The notes: generated from the letters alone by a model not told the origin. A stretch of 64,000 bases of DNA from Streptomyces sp. G-G2 (GCF_030063135.1 NZ_JASISO010000027.1:47658-111657), one strand, 5' to 3'. Positions 8,029 through 18,653 are shown, numbered from the stretch's first letter. Made by a program: numbers and translations.

Positions 8029-8124
8029 GCATCGTCGGAACCACCCGTTCGAACCACCCCGCGAGGCCGCCCGTCGGAACCACCCCGCCGGAGCCGCCCG
8101 CCCGGCCGTACCGCCGTACGGCCG

Positions 8125-9030
8125 TCAGCGGGCGGCGGCACGCTCCAACTGGTCCAGGGTCGCCGCCACGGCGGGGACCCTGGCCAGGTCCGCCAGCGTC
8201 AGCGCCACGATCTCGCGCTCGACCTCGGGCTCCAGCGCCAGCGCGGCCACGCCCTTGGCCCGTACGGACTCCACGGCGAGCTCGGGCAGTACGGCCACGC
8301 CCAGGCCCGCACCCACCAGGCCGACCACGGCCGGGTAGTCGTCGGTGGCGAAATCGATCCGCGGGGTGAAGCCCGCGGCCTCGCACACGTCCACCAGATG
8401 GCGGCGGCAGCGCGGGCAGCCCGCGATCCAGGGCTCGTCGGCCAGCTCGGCCATGCCCACCCGGGCCGCGCCCGCGAGCCGGTGCCCCTCGGGAACCAGG
8501 CCCACCAGACGGTCGGTCAGCAGCGGGCGCACCACCAGGTCGTCCCATTCGGACGGGCCGCCCTCCGGCGCGGAACCGGCGTACCGGAACGCCAGCGCCA
8601 CATCGCAGTCGCCCTCGCGCAGCATCTCCACCGAGCGCGGCGGTTCGGCCTCCACCAGCGAGATCCGGGTGCCCGGGTGCTCGGCGCGCATCGCGGCGAG
8701 CGCGGTCGGCACCAGGGTGGAGCTGCCGCTGGGGAAGGAGACGAGCCGGACCCGGCCCGCGCGCAGCCCGGCGATGGCCGCGACCTCCTCCTCGGCGGCG
8801 GTCAGCCCGGCGAGGATGCCCGCGGCGTGGCGGACCAGCGCCTCCCCGGCCTGGGTCAGCCGCGTCTCGCGGCCCGCCCGGATGAGCAGCGGGGTCCCGG
8901 CGGACTGCTCCAGCGCCTTCATCTGCTGGGAGACGGCGGGCTGGGTACAGCCCAGTTCGCGGGCGGCGGCGGAGAAGGAACCCGCGCCGGCCACGGCGCG
9001 CAGGACTCGGAGATGACGTGCCTCGATCAC
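8125..9030 (-). CDS. LysR-family transcriptional regulator
   Basis: A 301-residue LysR-type regulator. The winged helix-turn-helix is at residues 1-60 (FSAAARELGCTQPAVSQQMKALE) and the periplasmic-binding-like effector domain from about 90 to the end. The frame stays open far upstream, but the family N terminus fits the GTG at 9030. GGAGG directly abuts this GTG, too close for a normal site, and TTATGCT lies 7-13 bases upstream, so a leaderless transcript is possible. It is divergent from a MOSC-domain gene 81 bases away, the usual arrangement for a LysR regulator and its target. Confidence 0.87.
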   Translation of the reverse strand: MIEARHLRVLRAVAGAGSFSAAARELGCTQPAVSQQMKALEQSAGTPLLIRAGRETRLTQAGEALVRHAAGILAGLTAAEEEVAAIAGLRAGRVRLVSFPSGSSTLVPTALAAMRAEHPGTRISLVEAEPPRSVEMLREGDCDVALAFRYAGSAPEGGPSEWDDLVVRPLLTDRLVGLVPEGHRLAGAARVGMAELADEPWIAGCPRCRRHLVDVCEAAGFTPRIDFATDDYPAVVGLVGAGLGVAVLPELAVESVRAKGVAALALEPEVEREIVALTLADLARVPAVAATLDQLERAAAR

Positions 9031-9111
9031 CCTCCGAGCATAAGGCTTGCTTTGGACTTGGCGCCATTGCCCCATGGACGGCTTTGAGGGCGCTCGGCTA
9101 GCGTGCACTCC

Positions 9112-9795
9112 ATGGAGCTGATTTCCCTGAACCTGGGCCGCGCGACGGTCGTCGACTACACCGACGCGGAAGGCGGGCTCACGGGAAGCGACAAGAAGCC
9201 GGTGGCCGGCCCCGTGCGCGTCTTCGCCCCCGGCCCCCGGGGCGCGGGTGCCAGCGGGGTCGAGGGTGACGCCGTCTGCGACCTGCGCCATCACGGCGGG
9301 GACCACCAGGCGGTCTACGCGTACGCGCGCGAGGACCTGGACTGGTGGGAGCTGGAACTGGGCCGGGCGCTCCCCGCGGGGGTCTTCGGCGAGAACTTCA
9401 CCACGACGGGGATCGACGTCACCGGGGCACTGCTGGGCGAGCGGTGGCGGGTCGGCCCCGACCTGGTCCTCGAAGTGGCCTCGGCCCGCATACCGTGCCG
9501 GACCTTCCAGGGTTTCCTGGAGGAGGCGAGCTGGGTCAAGCGGTTCACCCAGGAGGTCAGGCCGGGCGCATACCTGCGGGTGCTCCAGGAGGGCGAGGTC
9601 TCCCCGGGCGACCGGATCGAGGTCCTCCACCGGCCGGAGCACGAGGTGTCGGTCGGCTTCTGGTTCCGCGCGTTCACCAGTGAGCGGGCGCTGCTGCCGC
9701 GCACACTGGCCGCGGCGGACGTGATGGACCCGCGCTCGCACGAGAAGGCCCGCGACTACGCGGCGAAGTACGGGGACGGCGGCGGCGGGGTGTGA
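9112..9795 (+). CDS. MOSC-domain protein (YiiM-like)
   Basis: A 227-residue MOSC-domain protein of the YiiM type. MOSC proteins handle sulfur or molybdenum cofactor sulfuration and can act on N-hydroxylated compounds. The domain core includes DLRHHGGDHQAVYAYAREDLDWW and GVFGENFTTTGIDV, then the conserved Cys in ARIPCRTFQGFL, which carries the persulfide or ligand in this family. The ATG at 9112 is preceded by TAGCGT about 9 bases upstream, suggesting a leaderless message; a GTG three codons earlier is the alternative. It is divergent from the LysR gene, its probable regulator. Confidence 0.82.
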   Translation: MELISLNLGRATVVDYTDAEGGLTGSDKKPVAGPVRVFAPGPRGAGASGVEGDAVCDLRHHGGDHQAVYAYAREDLDWWELELGRALPAGVFGENFTTTGIDVTGALLGERWRVGPDLVLEVASARIPCRTFQGFLEEASWVKRFTQEVRPGAYLRVLQEGEVSPGDRIEVLHRPEHEVSVGFWFRAFTSERALLPRTLAAADVMDPRSHEKARDYAAKYGDGGGGV

Positions 9796-9837
9796 GGGCG
9801 GCGTGAGGGCGCCAGCTCCTACGGCTAGGTTGCCCGT

Positions 9838-10611
9838 ATGACGACTGCGTTGATCACAGGATCCACGGCGGGCATCGGCGCCGCCTTCGCCCGCAAGCTC
9901 GCCGCCCAGGGGCACAACCTGGTGCTGGTGGCCCGCGACACCAAGCGGCTGGGCGAGCAGGCCACCGAGCTGCACGACCGGCACGGCATCGAGGCCGAAG
10001 TGCTGAGCGCCGACCTCTCCACCGAAGAGGGCATCAGCGCGGTCGAGCAGCGTCTGGCCGACCGCAAGCACCCCGTGGACCTGCTGGTGAACAACGCGGG
10101 ATTCGGCAACAAGGGCCGCTACCTGGAAGTCTCCATGGCCGACGAGCTGACGATGATCAAGGTGCACATCGAGGCCGTGCTGCGCCTGACCTCCGCCGCG
10201 ACCGAGTCGATGCGCTCGCGCGGACGCGGCGGTGTGGTCAACGTGGCCTCGGTGGCGGCCTTCCTGCCGCGCGGGACGTACGGGGCGAGCAAGGCCTGGG
10301 TCGTGCAGTTCACCCAGGGCGCGGCGAAGGACCTGGCGGACTCCGGGGTCCGGCTGATGGCCCTGTGCCCGGGCTTCGTCCGTACGGAGTTCCACGAGCG
10401 GGCCGGGATGGGCACGGACAACATCCCCAACTGGATGTGGCTGGACGCCGACAAGCTGGTCGCCGAGGCACTGGCCGACCTGGCGCGCGGGCGGACGGTG
10501 TCGATCCCCGACCCCCGCTACAAGGCGCTGATGAGCGTGGTGAAGCTGGCGCCGCGCGGGCTGCTGGGCGGGATGTCCTCCCGTACGGGCCGCAAGTACG
10601 GCCCGCAGTAG
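9838..10611 (+). CDS. Short-chain dehydrogenase/reductase
   Basis: A 257-residue classical SDR with an NAD(P)-binding Rossmann fold. The cofactor motif TGSTAGIG is at residues 7-14 and NNAG at about 85-88. The catalytic set is Ser138, Tyr148 and Lys152 (YGASK). It resembles the DltE/YqjQ-like group by length and by the motif around LMALCPGFVRTEFHERAG. The substrate cannot be told. TAGGTT lies just upstream and no ribosome site precedes the ATG, so it is likely leaderless. It lies 42 bases after the MOSC gene, same direction. Confidence 0.88.
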   Translation: MTTALITGSTAGIGAAFARKLAAQGHNLVLVARDTKRLGEQATELHDRHGIEAEVLSADLSTEEGISAVEQRLADRKHPVDLLVNNAGFGNKGRYLEVSMADELTMIKVHIEAVLRLTSAATESMRSRGRGGVVNVASVAAFLPRGTYGASKAWVVQFTQGAAKDLADSGVRLMALCPGFVRTEFHERAGMGTDNIPNWMWLDADKLVAEALADLARGRTVSIPDPRYKALMSVVKLAPRGLLGGMSSRTGRKYGPQ

Positions 10612-10742
10612 AACGGCCTTCCGGCGGGCCGCCGGGGGCCCGCAGCGGGCCCGCCCGCGGCGGCCCTTCGCCGCAGGGTCATTTGTCGCGAACCTCCCTA
10701 GACTGGATGGGTTGGGGGTCCCATCCCTCCAGGGAGAACGCC

Positions 10743-11432
10743 ATGACATTCGTACAGATGATCGACTACGAGACCCAGCGGTTCGATGAGATGAACGCGC
10801 TCATCGACCGCTGGGCCGAAGAGACCACGGCCACGCGTACGGCCACGCACAGCATGATCGGCAGGGACCGCGAGTCCCGGAACCACTTCGTCGACCTCGT
10901 CGAGTTCCCCTCGTACGAGGAGGCCATGAAGAACTCCACGCTGCCGGAGACGGACCGGATGTTCCAGCAGATGGTGGCCCTCTGCGACGGGATGCCCCGC
11001 TTCACCAACCTCGACGTCGTCCGCGACGAGCACCTCAACAAGGTGCTCGTGAACCGGATGTACGAGGAGGTGGCGGAGCAGGGGAAGTTCGAGGTCGTCG
11101 ACGAGTGCGTCGCCGCCGACTACGTGGACCACGACATGATGCGCGCCGCGGGCGAGGGCGACGGCCGCGAGGGCGTGCGCAAGACCATGGGCATGTGGCG
11201 CGACGCCTTCGACTTCACCTTCGACCTCGGTCACCAGCTGGCCGAGGGCGACCACGTCACCACCCTGTGGACCTGGAAGGGCACCCAGAAGGGCCCGTTC
11301 ATGGGCGCGCCGTCGACCGGCAGGACGGTCAGCATGAAGGGCTGTACGACCTTCCGGATCGCGGACGGCCGGATCGCCGAGGGCTGGTGGTACTACGACG
11401 CGCCGGGCCTGATGCGGCAGCTGGGCGCGTGA
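10743..11432 (+). CDS. SnoaL-like ester cyclase with N-terminal ABM-like domain
   Basis: A 229-residue two-domain protein. Residues 1 to about 98 look like a small alpha-beta barrel of the antibiotic-monooxygenase type (VDLVEFPSYEEAMKNS). Residues from about 102 to the end are a SnoaL-like fold (VLVNRMYEEVAEQGKFEVVDECVAADYVDHD, then GRIAEGWWYYD). Such proteins bind or isomerise small hydrophobic substrates; most are functionally unassigned and the ester cyclase label is by fold only. The ATG follows AGGGAGA at a good distance. No biosynthetic cluster surrounds it. Confidence 0.75.
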   Translation: MTFVQMIDYETQRFDEMNALIDRWAEETTATRTATHSMIGRDRESRNHFVDLVEFPSYEEAMKNSTLPETDRMFQQMVALCDGMPRFTNLDVVRDEHLNKVLVNRMYEEVAEQGKFEVVDECVAADYVDHDMMRAAGEGDGREGVRKTMGMWRDAFDFTFDLGHQLAEGDHVTTLWTWKGTQKGPFMGAPSTGRTVSMKGCTTFRIADGRIAEGWWYYDAPGLMRQLGA

Positions 11433-11457
11433 GCGGGGGGGCCGGGACGGCAACGCG

Positions 11458-11488
11458 GAAGGCCCCGCTCCAGGGGAACGGGGCCTTC
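11458..11488. terminator. Bidirectional terminator between SnoaL-like gene and groEL1
   Basis: A perfect 10-base inverted repeat (arm GAAGGCCCCG) with an 11-base loop, located between two convergent genes. Confidence 0.75.
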
Positions 11489-11500
11489 TCACGGTGCTGT

Positions 11501-11532
11501 CGGATCACCGGGCTACCGGATCACCGGGCTAC
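11501..11532. repeat. Two perfect tandem copies of a 16-base unit
   Basis: The unit CGGATCACCGGGCTAC occurs twice in direct succession (11501-11516 and 11517-11532), just before the groEL1 stop codon. It has no obvious role. Confidence 0.85.
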
Positions 11533-11540
11533 TGACGAGG

Positions 11541-13163
<1,623 letters not shown>

Positions 13164-13295
13164 GGGAGCGGTTCAGCCCTCTCGTTGCGATCCCCGGCCG
13201 CTCACCGCGACCGCCTTGAACGAACTGCGCCCCTCGCCGCCCGGCATCAGCAGGGGAGACCAGGGGCGCAGCTCAAAGCAAAACTGGAGAAGTGA

Positions 13296-13604
13296 TTACT
13301 TCTCGACGATCGCGAGCACGTCGCGGGCCGAGAGGACGAGGTATTCCTCGCCGTTGTACTTCACTTCGGTGCCGCCGTACTTGCTGTACAGCACGACGTC
13401 GCCGACGGAGACGTCCAGCGGAAGACGCTGGCCGTCCTCGAAGCGACCCGGGCCCACGGCGAGGACGACGCCCTCCTGGGGCTTCTCCTTCGCGGTGTCC
13501 GGGATGACCAGGCCGGAGGCCGTGGTCTGCTCGGCGTCGAGCGGCTGGACCACAATGCGGTCCTCGAGCGGCTTGATGGCAACCTTGGAGCTGGTGGTCG
13601 TCAC
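13296..13604 (-). CDS. groES: 10-kDa co-chaperonin GroES
   Basis: A 102-residue GroES, the lid of the chaperonin chamber. It has the family pattern IKPLEDRIVVQPLDAEQTTASG, the mobile loop (TASGLVIPDTAKEKPQEG) and the C-terminal VLSARDVLAIVEK. The ATG or GTG at 13604 is preceded by GAAGGGGGAGA. Two HrcA operators lie 100-173 bases upstream, so it should be heat-inducible. Confidence 0.97.
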   Translation of the reverse strand: MTTTSSKVAIKPLEDRIVVQPLDAEQTTASGLVIPDTAKEKPQEGVVLAVGPGRFEDGQRLPLDVSVGDVVLYSKYGGTEVKYNGEEYLVLSARDVLAIVEK

Positions 13605-13703
13605 GTTCCGGTCTCCCCCTTCGGAGATCTCACGGGGTTAACTGTTTGGGGTGGCGACCAGGTCGATCCGTCGTCGCGGGTGCCGGACCTGCCTGTCGCT
13701 GTG

Positions 13704-13730
13704 TTGGCACTCACCAGTGGTGAGTGCCAG
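13704..13730 (-). promoter_or_regulatory. CIRCE operator 1 (HrcA binding site)
   Basis: TTGGCACTC at 13704-13712 and GAGTGCCAG at 13722-13730 are separated by 9 bases. This matches the CIRCE pattern TTAGCACTC-N9-GAGTGCTAA bound by the heat-shock repressor HrcA. It lies 100 bases upstream of groES. Confidence 0.92.
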
Positions 13731-13750
13731 GTGCGACACTATTCCGGCGA

Positions 13751-13777
13751 TTAGCACTCGGTCAAGCGGAGTGCCAA
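13751..13777 (-). promoter_or_regulatory. CIRCE operator 2 (HrcA binding site)
   Basis: TTAGCACTC at 13751-13759 and GAGTGCCAA at 13769-13777 with a 9-base spacer. It is nearly perfect CIRCE, 20 bases further from groES than the first copy. It also lies 72 bases before the divergent response regulator gene. Confidence 0.93.
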
Positions 13778-13849
13778 TTACGAGCGTCCGGCGTTGCGTG
13801 CGATCCCTCGCCCCCAGGGGTTCGCGGCCCGATATGTGACGCTTGGCGG

Positions 13850-14539
13850 GTGCGCATTCTCGTGGTCGAAGACGAAGAGGGGCTGGCCGAGTCCCTGCGG
13901 CGCGGACTGTCCACAGAGGGCCACTGGGTCGAGGTCGCGCACGACGGCCACCGCGGCCTGGACCTCGCGCTCAGCGGCGGCCCGTACGACGTGGTCCTGC
14001 TGGACCTGATGCTGCCCGGGCTCAGCGGGTACGAGATCTGTACCCGGATGCGCGCCCACGGCGATTCCACCCCCGTGCTGATGCTCACCGCCAAGGACGG
14101 CGAGTACGACGAGGCCGAGGGCCTGGACTCGGGCGCCGACGACTACCTCACCAAGCCGTTCTCGTTCGTCGTACTGGGCGCACGCGTCCGGGCGCTGGCC
14201 CGGCGCGCCGGGGCCCCCGCGCGCACCACCCTCCAGGTGGGGGACCTCTTCCTCGACCCGGAGGCCCGGCGCTGCCGCCGGGGCACCCTGGACATCGAGC
14301 TGACCGCCCGCGAACTCGGCGTACTGGCCTGCCTCATGGAGCATCCGGGGCGCGCGGTGGCCAAGCAGGACGTCCTCGACGAGGTCTGGGGGGGCTCCGG
14401 CGGCGCCGAGGGCATCGACCCGAACATCGTCGAGGTGTACGTGTCCTCGCTGCGCCGGAAGATCGACGCCCCCTTCGGGCGCCGCTCCATCCGCACCGTC
14501 CACGGCACCGGCTACCGCATGGCCCCCGACGGTGGTTAG
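13850..14539 (+). CDS. OmpR/PhoB-family response regulator
   Basis: A 229-residue two-component response regulator. The receiver domain has E7/D8 and the phospho-acceptor Asp52 (VVLLDLMLPG), with Lys in YLTKPFS. The C-terminal winged helix (ELTARELGVLACLMEH to VHGTGYRM) binds DNA. The GTG at 13850 gives the family start VRILVVEDEEG; there is no clear ribosome site, so translation may be leaderless. The stop is 3 bases before the histidine kinase start, so the pair is co-translated. The stimulus is unknown. Confidence 0.92.
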   Translation: MRILVVEDEEGLAESLRRGLSTEGHWVEVAHDGHRGLDLALSGGPYDVVLLDLMLPGLSGYEICTRMRAHGDSTPVLMLTAKDGEYDEAEGLDSGADDYLTKPFSFVVLGARVRALARRAGAPARTTLQVGDLFLDPEARRCRRGTLDIELTARELGVLACLMEHPGRAVAKQDVLDEVWGGSGGAEGIDPNIVEVYVSSLRRKIDAPFGRRSIRTVHGTGYRMAPDGG

Positions 14540-14542
14540 GCC

Positions 14543-15961
14543 GTGCCCCGGATCGGGCCCCGGATCGGGCCCCGGGCGCCCGTGCTGAGCAGCGTCCGGG
14601 CCCGCGCGGCCGTCGCCGCCGCCCTCGCGATGGCCGCCGTCCTCGCCGCGGGCGGGATCTGGCTCTACAGCCTGCTGCGCGCCAACCTGCTCGACAACAC
14701 CACCGGCCGCACCGAACTCGCCGCCCGCAAGGTGGCCGCCCAGCTCGACACCCGCACCCCGACCCTGCCCTCGGGCAGGGTCGCCGCGCCGGAGAGCGGG
14801 GTGGACCTGGTCCTCGTCCTCGACGCGCGGGGCGGTCTCGCCGCCGCCAGCGCGGATCCGGGTCCCCTCCCGGCGGAACTGGCCGCGCTGCGGCCCGCCG
14901 CCGGGAACGACTCGCGCGCGGCCGTGCTCCCGGCGCCCCCGCCCGGCGGCGGGGAGCGGCGCGCGGTGGTGGTGGTGACCGCCCCCGGGCCGCCGGGCGG
15001 CGCCGACCCGGGGGCCCCGCACTACGTGTACGCCCTGACCGTCCTCGGCGACGTCGACGACGCCACCCGCTCCATCGCCCTCGGCATGCTGGGCGGCGCG
15101 CCCCCGCTGATCGCCTTCGCCGCCGGGCTCGCCTGGTGGGTGGCCGGGCTCGCGCTGCGCCCGGTCACCGCGATCCGTGACGGGCTGGCCGCGGTCACCG
15201 CGAGCGAGCTGGACCGGCGGGTGCCCGATCCGGGCGGGGCGGACGAGATCGCCCGGCTGGCCCGGACCGTGAACGACACCCTGGACCGGCTGGAGCGCTC
15301 CGACGCGCGCCAGCGCCAGTTCACCGCCGACGCCTCGCACGAGCTGCGCAATCCGCTGGCCGCCGTACGGTCCCGGCTGGAGGTGGCGCTGGAGCGCCCC
15401 GACCGGGAGTCGGTGGCGGCCGCCCTGGCCGATACCGAGCGGCTCCAGCGGATCGCGGCCGACCTGCTGCTGCTGGCCCGCCTCGACGGGCGGCCCGCGC
15501 CGCGCGCCGAGCCGGTGGACCTGGCGCTGCTGGCGGCGGAGGACGCGGCCCGGCGGCGCGCGCCGAGGGTGCGGCTGCGGCTGGAGGCGGGGGCGCCCGT
15601 ACCGGCGGCCGGGGATCCGGCGCGGCTGGAGCGGGCGCTGGCCAACCTGGTGGACAACGCGTTGCGGCACGCCCGCGGCGAGGTCGTCGTACGGGCGTAC
15701 GCGCGGGACGGCTGGAACGTGCTGGAGGTCGAGGACGACGGGCCGGGCATCCCGGCGGCGGACCGGGACCGGGTCTTCGAGCGGTTCGTCCGGCTGGACG
15801 CCGACCGGGGGCGGGCCAGCGGCGGCACCGGGCTGGGACTGGCGATCGCCCGGGAGATCGCCCGCTCGCACGGCGGCGGCCTGACGGCCGAACCGCCCGC
15901 GGGGCCGGGTCCGGGGGCCCGGCTGGTGCTGCGCCTGCCGGGCCTTTCGGCCGGGTCCTGA
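14543..15961 (+). CDS. Sensor histidine kinase
   Basis: A 472-residue membrane histidine kinase, the partner of the regulator just upstream. It has two transmembrane segments near residues 22-45 and 182-204 around an Ala/Pro/Gly-rich sensor domain. A HAMP linker follows, then the phospho-acceptor His266 in the H-box ASHELRNPLAAVRSRLEVALE. The ATPase domain has N (NLVDNALRHA), G1 (DDGPGIP) and G2 (GGTGLGLAI) boxes. The GTG start follows the regulator stop by 3 bases. A short tandem repeat of CGGATCGGGCCC lies in the first codons. Confidence 0.92.
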   Translation: MPRIGPRIGPRAPVLSSVRARAAVAAALAMAAVLAAGGIWLYSLLRANLLDNTTGRTELAARKVAAQLDTRTPTLPSGRVAAPESGVDLVLVLDARGGLAAASADPGPLPAELAALRPAAGNDSRAAVLPAPPPGGGERRAVVVVTAPGPPGGADPGAPHYVYALTVLGDVDDATRSIALGMLGGAPPLIAFAAGLAWWVAGLALRPVTAIRDGLAAVTASELDRRVPDPGGADEIARLARTVNDTLDRLERSDARQRQFTADASHELRNPLAAVRSRLEVALERPDRESVAAALADTERLQRIAADLLLLARLDGRPAPRAEPVDLALLAAEDAARRRAPRVRLRLEAGAPVPAAGDPARLERALANLVDNALRHARGEVVVRAYARDGWNVLEVEDDGPGIPAADRDRVFERFVRLDADRGRASGGTGLGLAIAREIARSHGGGLTAEPPAGPGPGARLVLRLPGLSAGS

Positions 15962-16017
15962 AGGGACCTTCAGGACCCTCAGGGTTTCTTCAGCGGCCGG
16001 GCCCCAGCATCACTGGC

Positions 16018-17235
16018 ATGAGCGCGCATCGCAGGAAGACGGGCCGCGGCCGACGGCCGACACCGCGACGGATCGGGCGCACGCTGCTGATCACGGGCTG
16101 CGCCCTGACCGTCCTGGCGGGCGCGACGGGCTGGTACGCGTACCGCGACCTGGCCGGGAGCATCGGCAGTTCCAAGGCGCTGGAGGGCGCGGAGAAGTCC
16201 GGGCGCGGCGATGTGAACATCCTGCTGATGGGCCTGGACAGCCGCCGCGACCAGAACGGCGAGCCGCTGCCGGAGGCGGTCCTGGACAAGCTGCACGCGG
16301 GCAGTTCCGACATCGGCGGCTACAACACGAACACCCTGATCCTGTTGCACGTGCCCGCCGACGGGAGCAGGGCGAAGGCCTTCTCGGTGCCGCGCGACGA
16401 CTTCGTGACGATGCGCGGGGTGCCCGGGGACACCGGCAAGCAGAAGATCAAGGAGGCGTACGGGCGGGCGAAGGCCGTGCGCGAGGAGCAGCTGTCCGGC
16501 CAGGGGGTCAAGGACGGGCGGCAGCTGGAGCACGAGGGCCGGGAGGCGGGTCGCAAGGCGTCGATCGAGACGGTACGGGCCTTCCTGGGCGTGCCGGTCG
16601 ACCATTTCGCCGAGCTGAACCTGGCCGGTTTCTACCACCTGGCGGACGCGCTGGGCGGCGTACCGGTGTGTCTGAACAAGGCCGTCAAGGACAAGAACTC
16701 GGGCGCGGACTTCCCGGCGGGGCGCCAGACCCTCGACGGGCAGCAGTCGCTGGCCTTCGTCCGCCAGCGGATGGGGCTGGACGGCGGGGACCTGGACCGG
16801 ACGAAGCGGCAGCAGGCCTTCCTGGCGGGGGCGACGCAGAAACTGAACGACGCCGGGACCTTCACGGATCCGGTGAAGCTGATCAAGCTGATCAACACGG
16901 CGAGGCAGGACGTGGTGACCGACGAGGGCTGGGATCTGCTGCCCTTCGTCAAGCAGGCGAAGAACCTCTCCGGCGGCCGTGTGGAATTCGCGACACTGCC
17001 CATTGAGGGGTTCGGAAGCAACCATGGCGCCGACATCAACGTCGTAGACGATATGAAGATAAAGCGCCTGATTGCCGAGCAGATAGGGCCCAGGGCCGCC
17101 GCGAGCCCGAGCGTACCGGGCGCCGCTGCCTCGTCACCGGGTGCGCGGACACCCGACGCGCCCCCGCCCGGGCCGTCGTCACCCGCCGAGCAGAAGGGCG
17201 CCATCGACGGCGGCGGCATCCCGTGCGTGGACTGA
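16018..17235 (+). CDS. LytR-CpsA-Psr (LCP) family envelope ligase
   Basis: A 405-residue LCP protein. It has a basic N terminus, one membrane anchor at about residues 20-42, then the LCP phosphotransferase domain (DVNILLMGLDSRRD, NTNTLILLHVP, SVPRDDFVTM, FVRQRMGLDGGDLDRTKRQQAFL). The family transfers lipid-linked glycopolymers onto peptidoglycan outside the cell. The C-terminal 60 residues are Pro/Ala/Ser-rich. The ATG lies 57 bases after the kinase gene. It overlaps the next gene (rodA-like) by 13 bases, which ties it to wall synthesis. Confidence 0.9.
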   Translation: MSAHRRKTGRGRRPTPRRIGRTLLITGCALTVLAGATGWYAYRDLAGSIGSSKALEGAEKSGRGDVNILLMGLDSRRDQNGEPLPEAVLDKLHAGSSDIGGYNTNTLILLHVPADGSRAKAFSVPRDDFVTMRGVPGDTGKQKIKEAYGRAKAVREEQLSGQGVKDGRQLEHEGREAGRKASIETVRAFLGVPVDHFAELNLAGFYHLADALGGVPVCLNKAVKDKNSGADFPAGRQTLDGQQSLAFVRQRMGLDGGDLDRTKRQQAFLAGATQKLNDAGTFTDPVKLIKLINTARQDVVTDEGWDLLPFVKQAKNLSGGRVEFATLPIEGFGSNHGADINVVDDMKIKRLIAEQIGPRAAASPSVPGAAASSPGARTPDAPPPGPSSPAEQKGAIDGGGIPCVD

Positions 17236-18611
17236 CCCCGCGTACGACGTCGGGTGCCCGCCGTCGTACGGAAGCGCTGCTGCTGGCCCTGGTCGTCGCC
17301 ATCACGGTCTTCGGACACGTGAGCGCGAGCCTGGCCATGAACGGGCAGCTCCCCGCCAACCTCACCGGCTTCGTGGTCAGCATGGCGCTGTTGTCGCTGG
17401 TGGGGCACCTCGGCGTGCGCCGGTTCGCCGCCTACGCCGATCCGCTGATCCTGCCGCTGGCGATGCTGCTGACCGGGCTCGGGCTGGTGCTGCTGCACCG
17501 GCTCGACCAGGCGTACATCGAGCGGTACAACTCCCCGACCTTCGCGCCCGGGCAGCTGATGTGGTCGGTGGTCGGGGTCGCCGCGTGCCTGGGGGTGGTG
17601 GCGCTGCTGCGCGACCACCGGCTGCTCCAGCGGTTCATTTACATCACGATGGCCGTCTCGCTGGTGCTGCTGATCGCGCCCGCGTTCTTCGGCGCGGACA
17701 AGTACGGCGCGAAGCGGTGGATCGTCCTCTTCGGGCTGTCGCTCCAGCCGGGCGAGTTCGTGAAGATCATGATCTCGATCTTCTTCGCGGGCTATCTGGT
17801 CATCCACCGCGACACGCTCGCGCTGGCCGGGCGCAAGTTCCTCGGCGTGCGGCTCCCGCCGATGCGCCAGCTCGGCCCGATCATCACGGTGTGGATCGTC
17901 TCGCTGCTGGTGCTCGTCTTCGAGCGGGACCTCGGCACCTCGCTGATCTTCTTCGGGGTGTTCGTGGTGATGCTCTACGTCGCCACCGAGCGCACCAGCT
18001 GGATCGTCTGCGGCGGGCTCATGGCCGCGGTCGGCGCCTTCGTGGTGGGCGCGACCGAGCCGCACGTGAAGGGACGCGTCGCCGCCTGGCTGGACCCGCT
18101 GTCGTACTACGCGAACCCCCGGCCGCCGGGGATCACCTCGGACCAGTCGGCGCAGGCCCTGTTCAGCTTCGGCACCGGCGGCGTGTCCGGGACCGGGCTG
18201 GGCATGGGGCACCCGGAGCTGATGGGCTTCGCGGGGCGCAGCGACTTCATCCTGACCACGGTCGGCGAGGAGCTGGGCCTGGCCGGGGTGATGGCGGTGC
18301 TGCTCCTGTACGCGCTGCTGGTCCAGCGGGGGCTGCGGATGGCGCTCGGCGCCCGCGACCCCTTCGGCAAGCTGCTGGCGGTGGGCCTGGCCTCGGCGCT
18401 GGCGCTCCAGGTGTTCGTGGTCGCGGGCGGGGTGACCGGGCTGATCCCGCTGACCGGAAAGGCGCTGCCGTTCCTGGCGAGCGGCGGTTCGTCACTGCTG
18501 GCGAACTGGATCATGATCGGGCTGCTGATCCGGATCAGCGACAGCGCGGAGCGCCAGCGGGAGGCCGACTCCCGGCCGATGACCGGGCCACCGGCGACGC
18601 TGGCGGCGTGA
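17223..18611 (+). CDS. FtsW/RodA/SpoVE-family peptidoglycan polymerase
   Basis: A 462-residue SEDS-family membrane protein with about ten hydrophobic segments. SEDS proteins polymerise lipid II glycan strands together with a class B penicillin-binding protein. Conserved stretches include AKRWIVLFGLSLQPGEFVKI, FERDLGTSLIFFGVF and GEELGLAGVM. The C-terminal stretch ends LPFLASGGSSLLANWIMIGLLIRIS. The GTG start overlaps the LCP stop by 13 bases. No partner penicillin-binding protein is adjacent. Whether it is RodA, FtsW or a sporulation paralogue cannot be decided from sequence alone. Confidence 0.9.
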   Translation: MRGLTPRTTSGARRRTEALLLALVVAITVFGHVSASLAMNGQLPANLTGFVVSMALLSLVGHLGVRRFAAYADPLILPLAMLLTGLGLVLLHRLDQAYIERYNSPTFAPGQLMWSVVGVAACLGVVALLRDHRLLQRFIYITMAVSLVLLIAPAFFGADKYGAKRWIVLFGLSLQPGEFVKIMISIFFAGYLVIHRDTLALAGRKFLGVRLPPMRQLGPIITVWIVSLLVLVFERDLGTSLIFFGVFVVMLYVATERTSWIVCGGLMAAVGAFVVGATEPHVKGRVAAWLDPLSYYANPRPPGITSDQSAQALFSFGTGGVSGTGLGMGHPELMGFAGRSDFILTTVGEELGLAGVMAVLLLYALLVQRGLRMALGARDPFGKLLAVGLASALALQVFVVAGGVTGLIPLTGKALPFLASGGSSLLANWIMIGLLIRISDSAERQREADSRPMTGPPATLAA

Positions 18612-18627
18612 ACGACGTACCCCTTGG

Positions 18628-18653
18628 GTCCCCCGCCGGTCCCGGCGGGGGAC
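18628..18653. terminator. Terminator after the rodA-like gene
   Basis: A perfect inverted repeat (arm GTCCCCCGCCGG) with a very tight loop, directly between the rodA-like stop and the last codon of the convergent acetyltransferase gene. Confidence 0.7.

Noticed and set aside
8125..10749. 874-codon minus-strand frame that includes the LysR gene
   Set aside because: Only the part from the GTG at 9030 has family sequence. The rest lies antisense to the MOSC and SDR genes.
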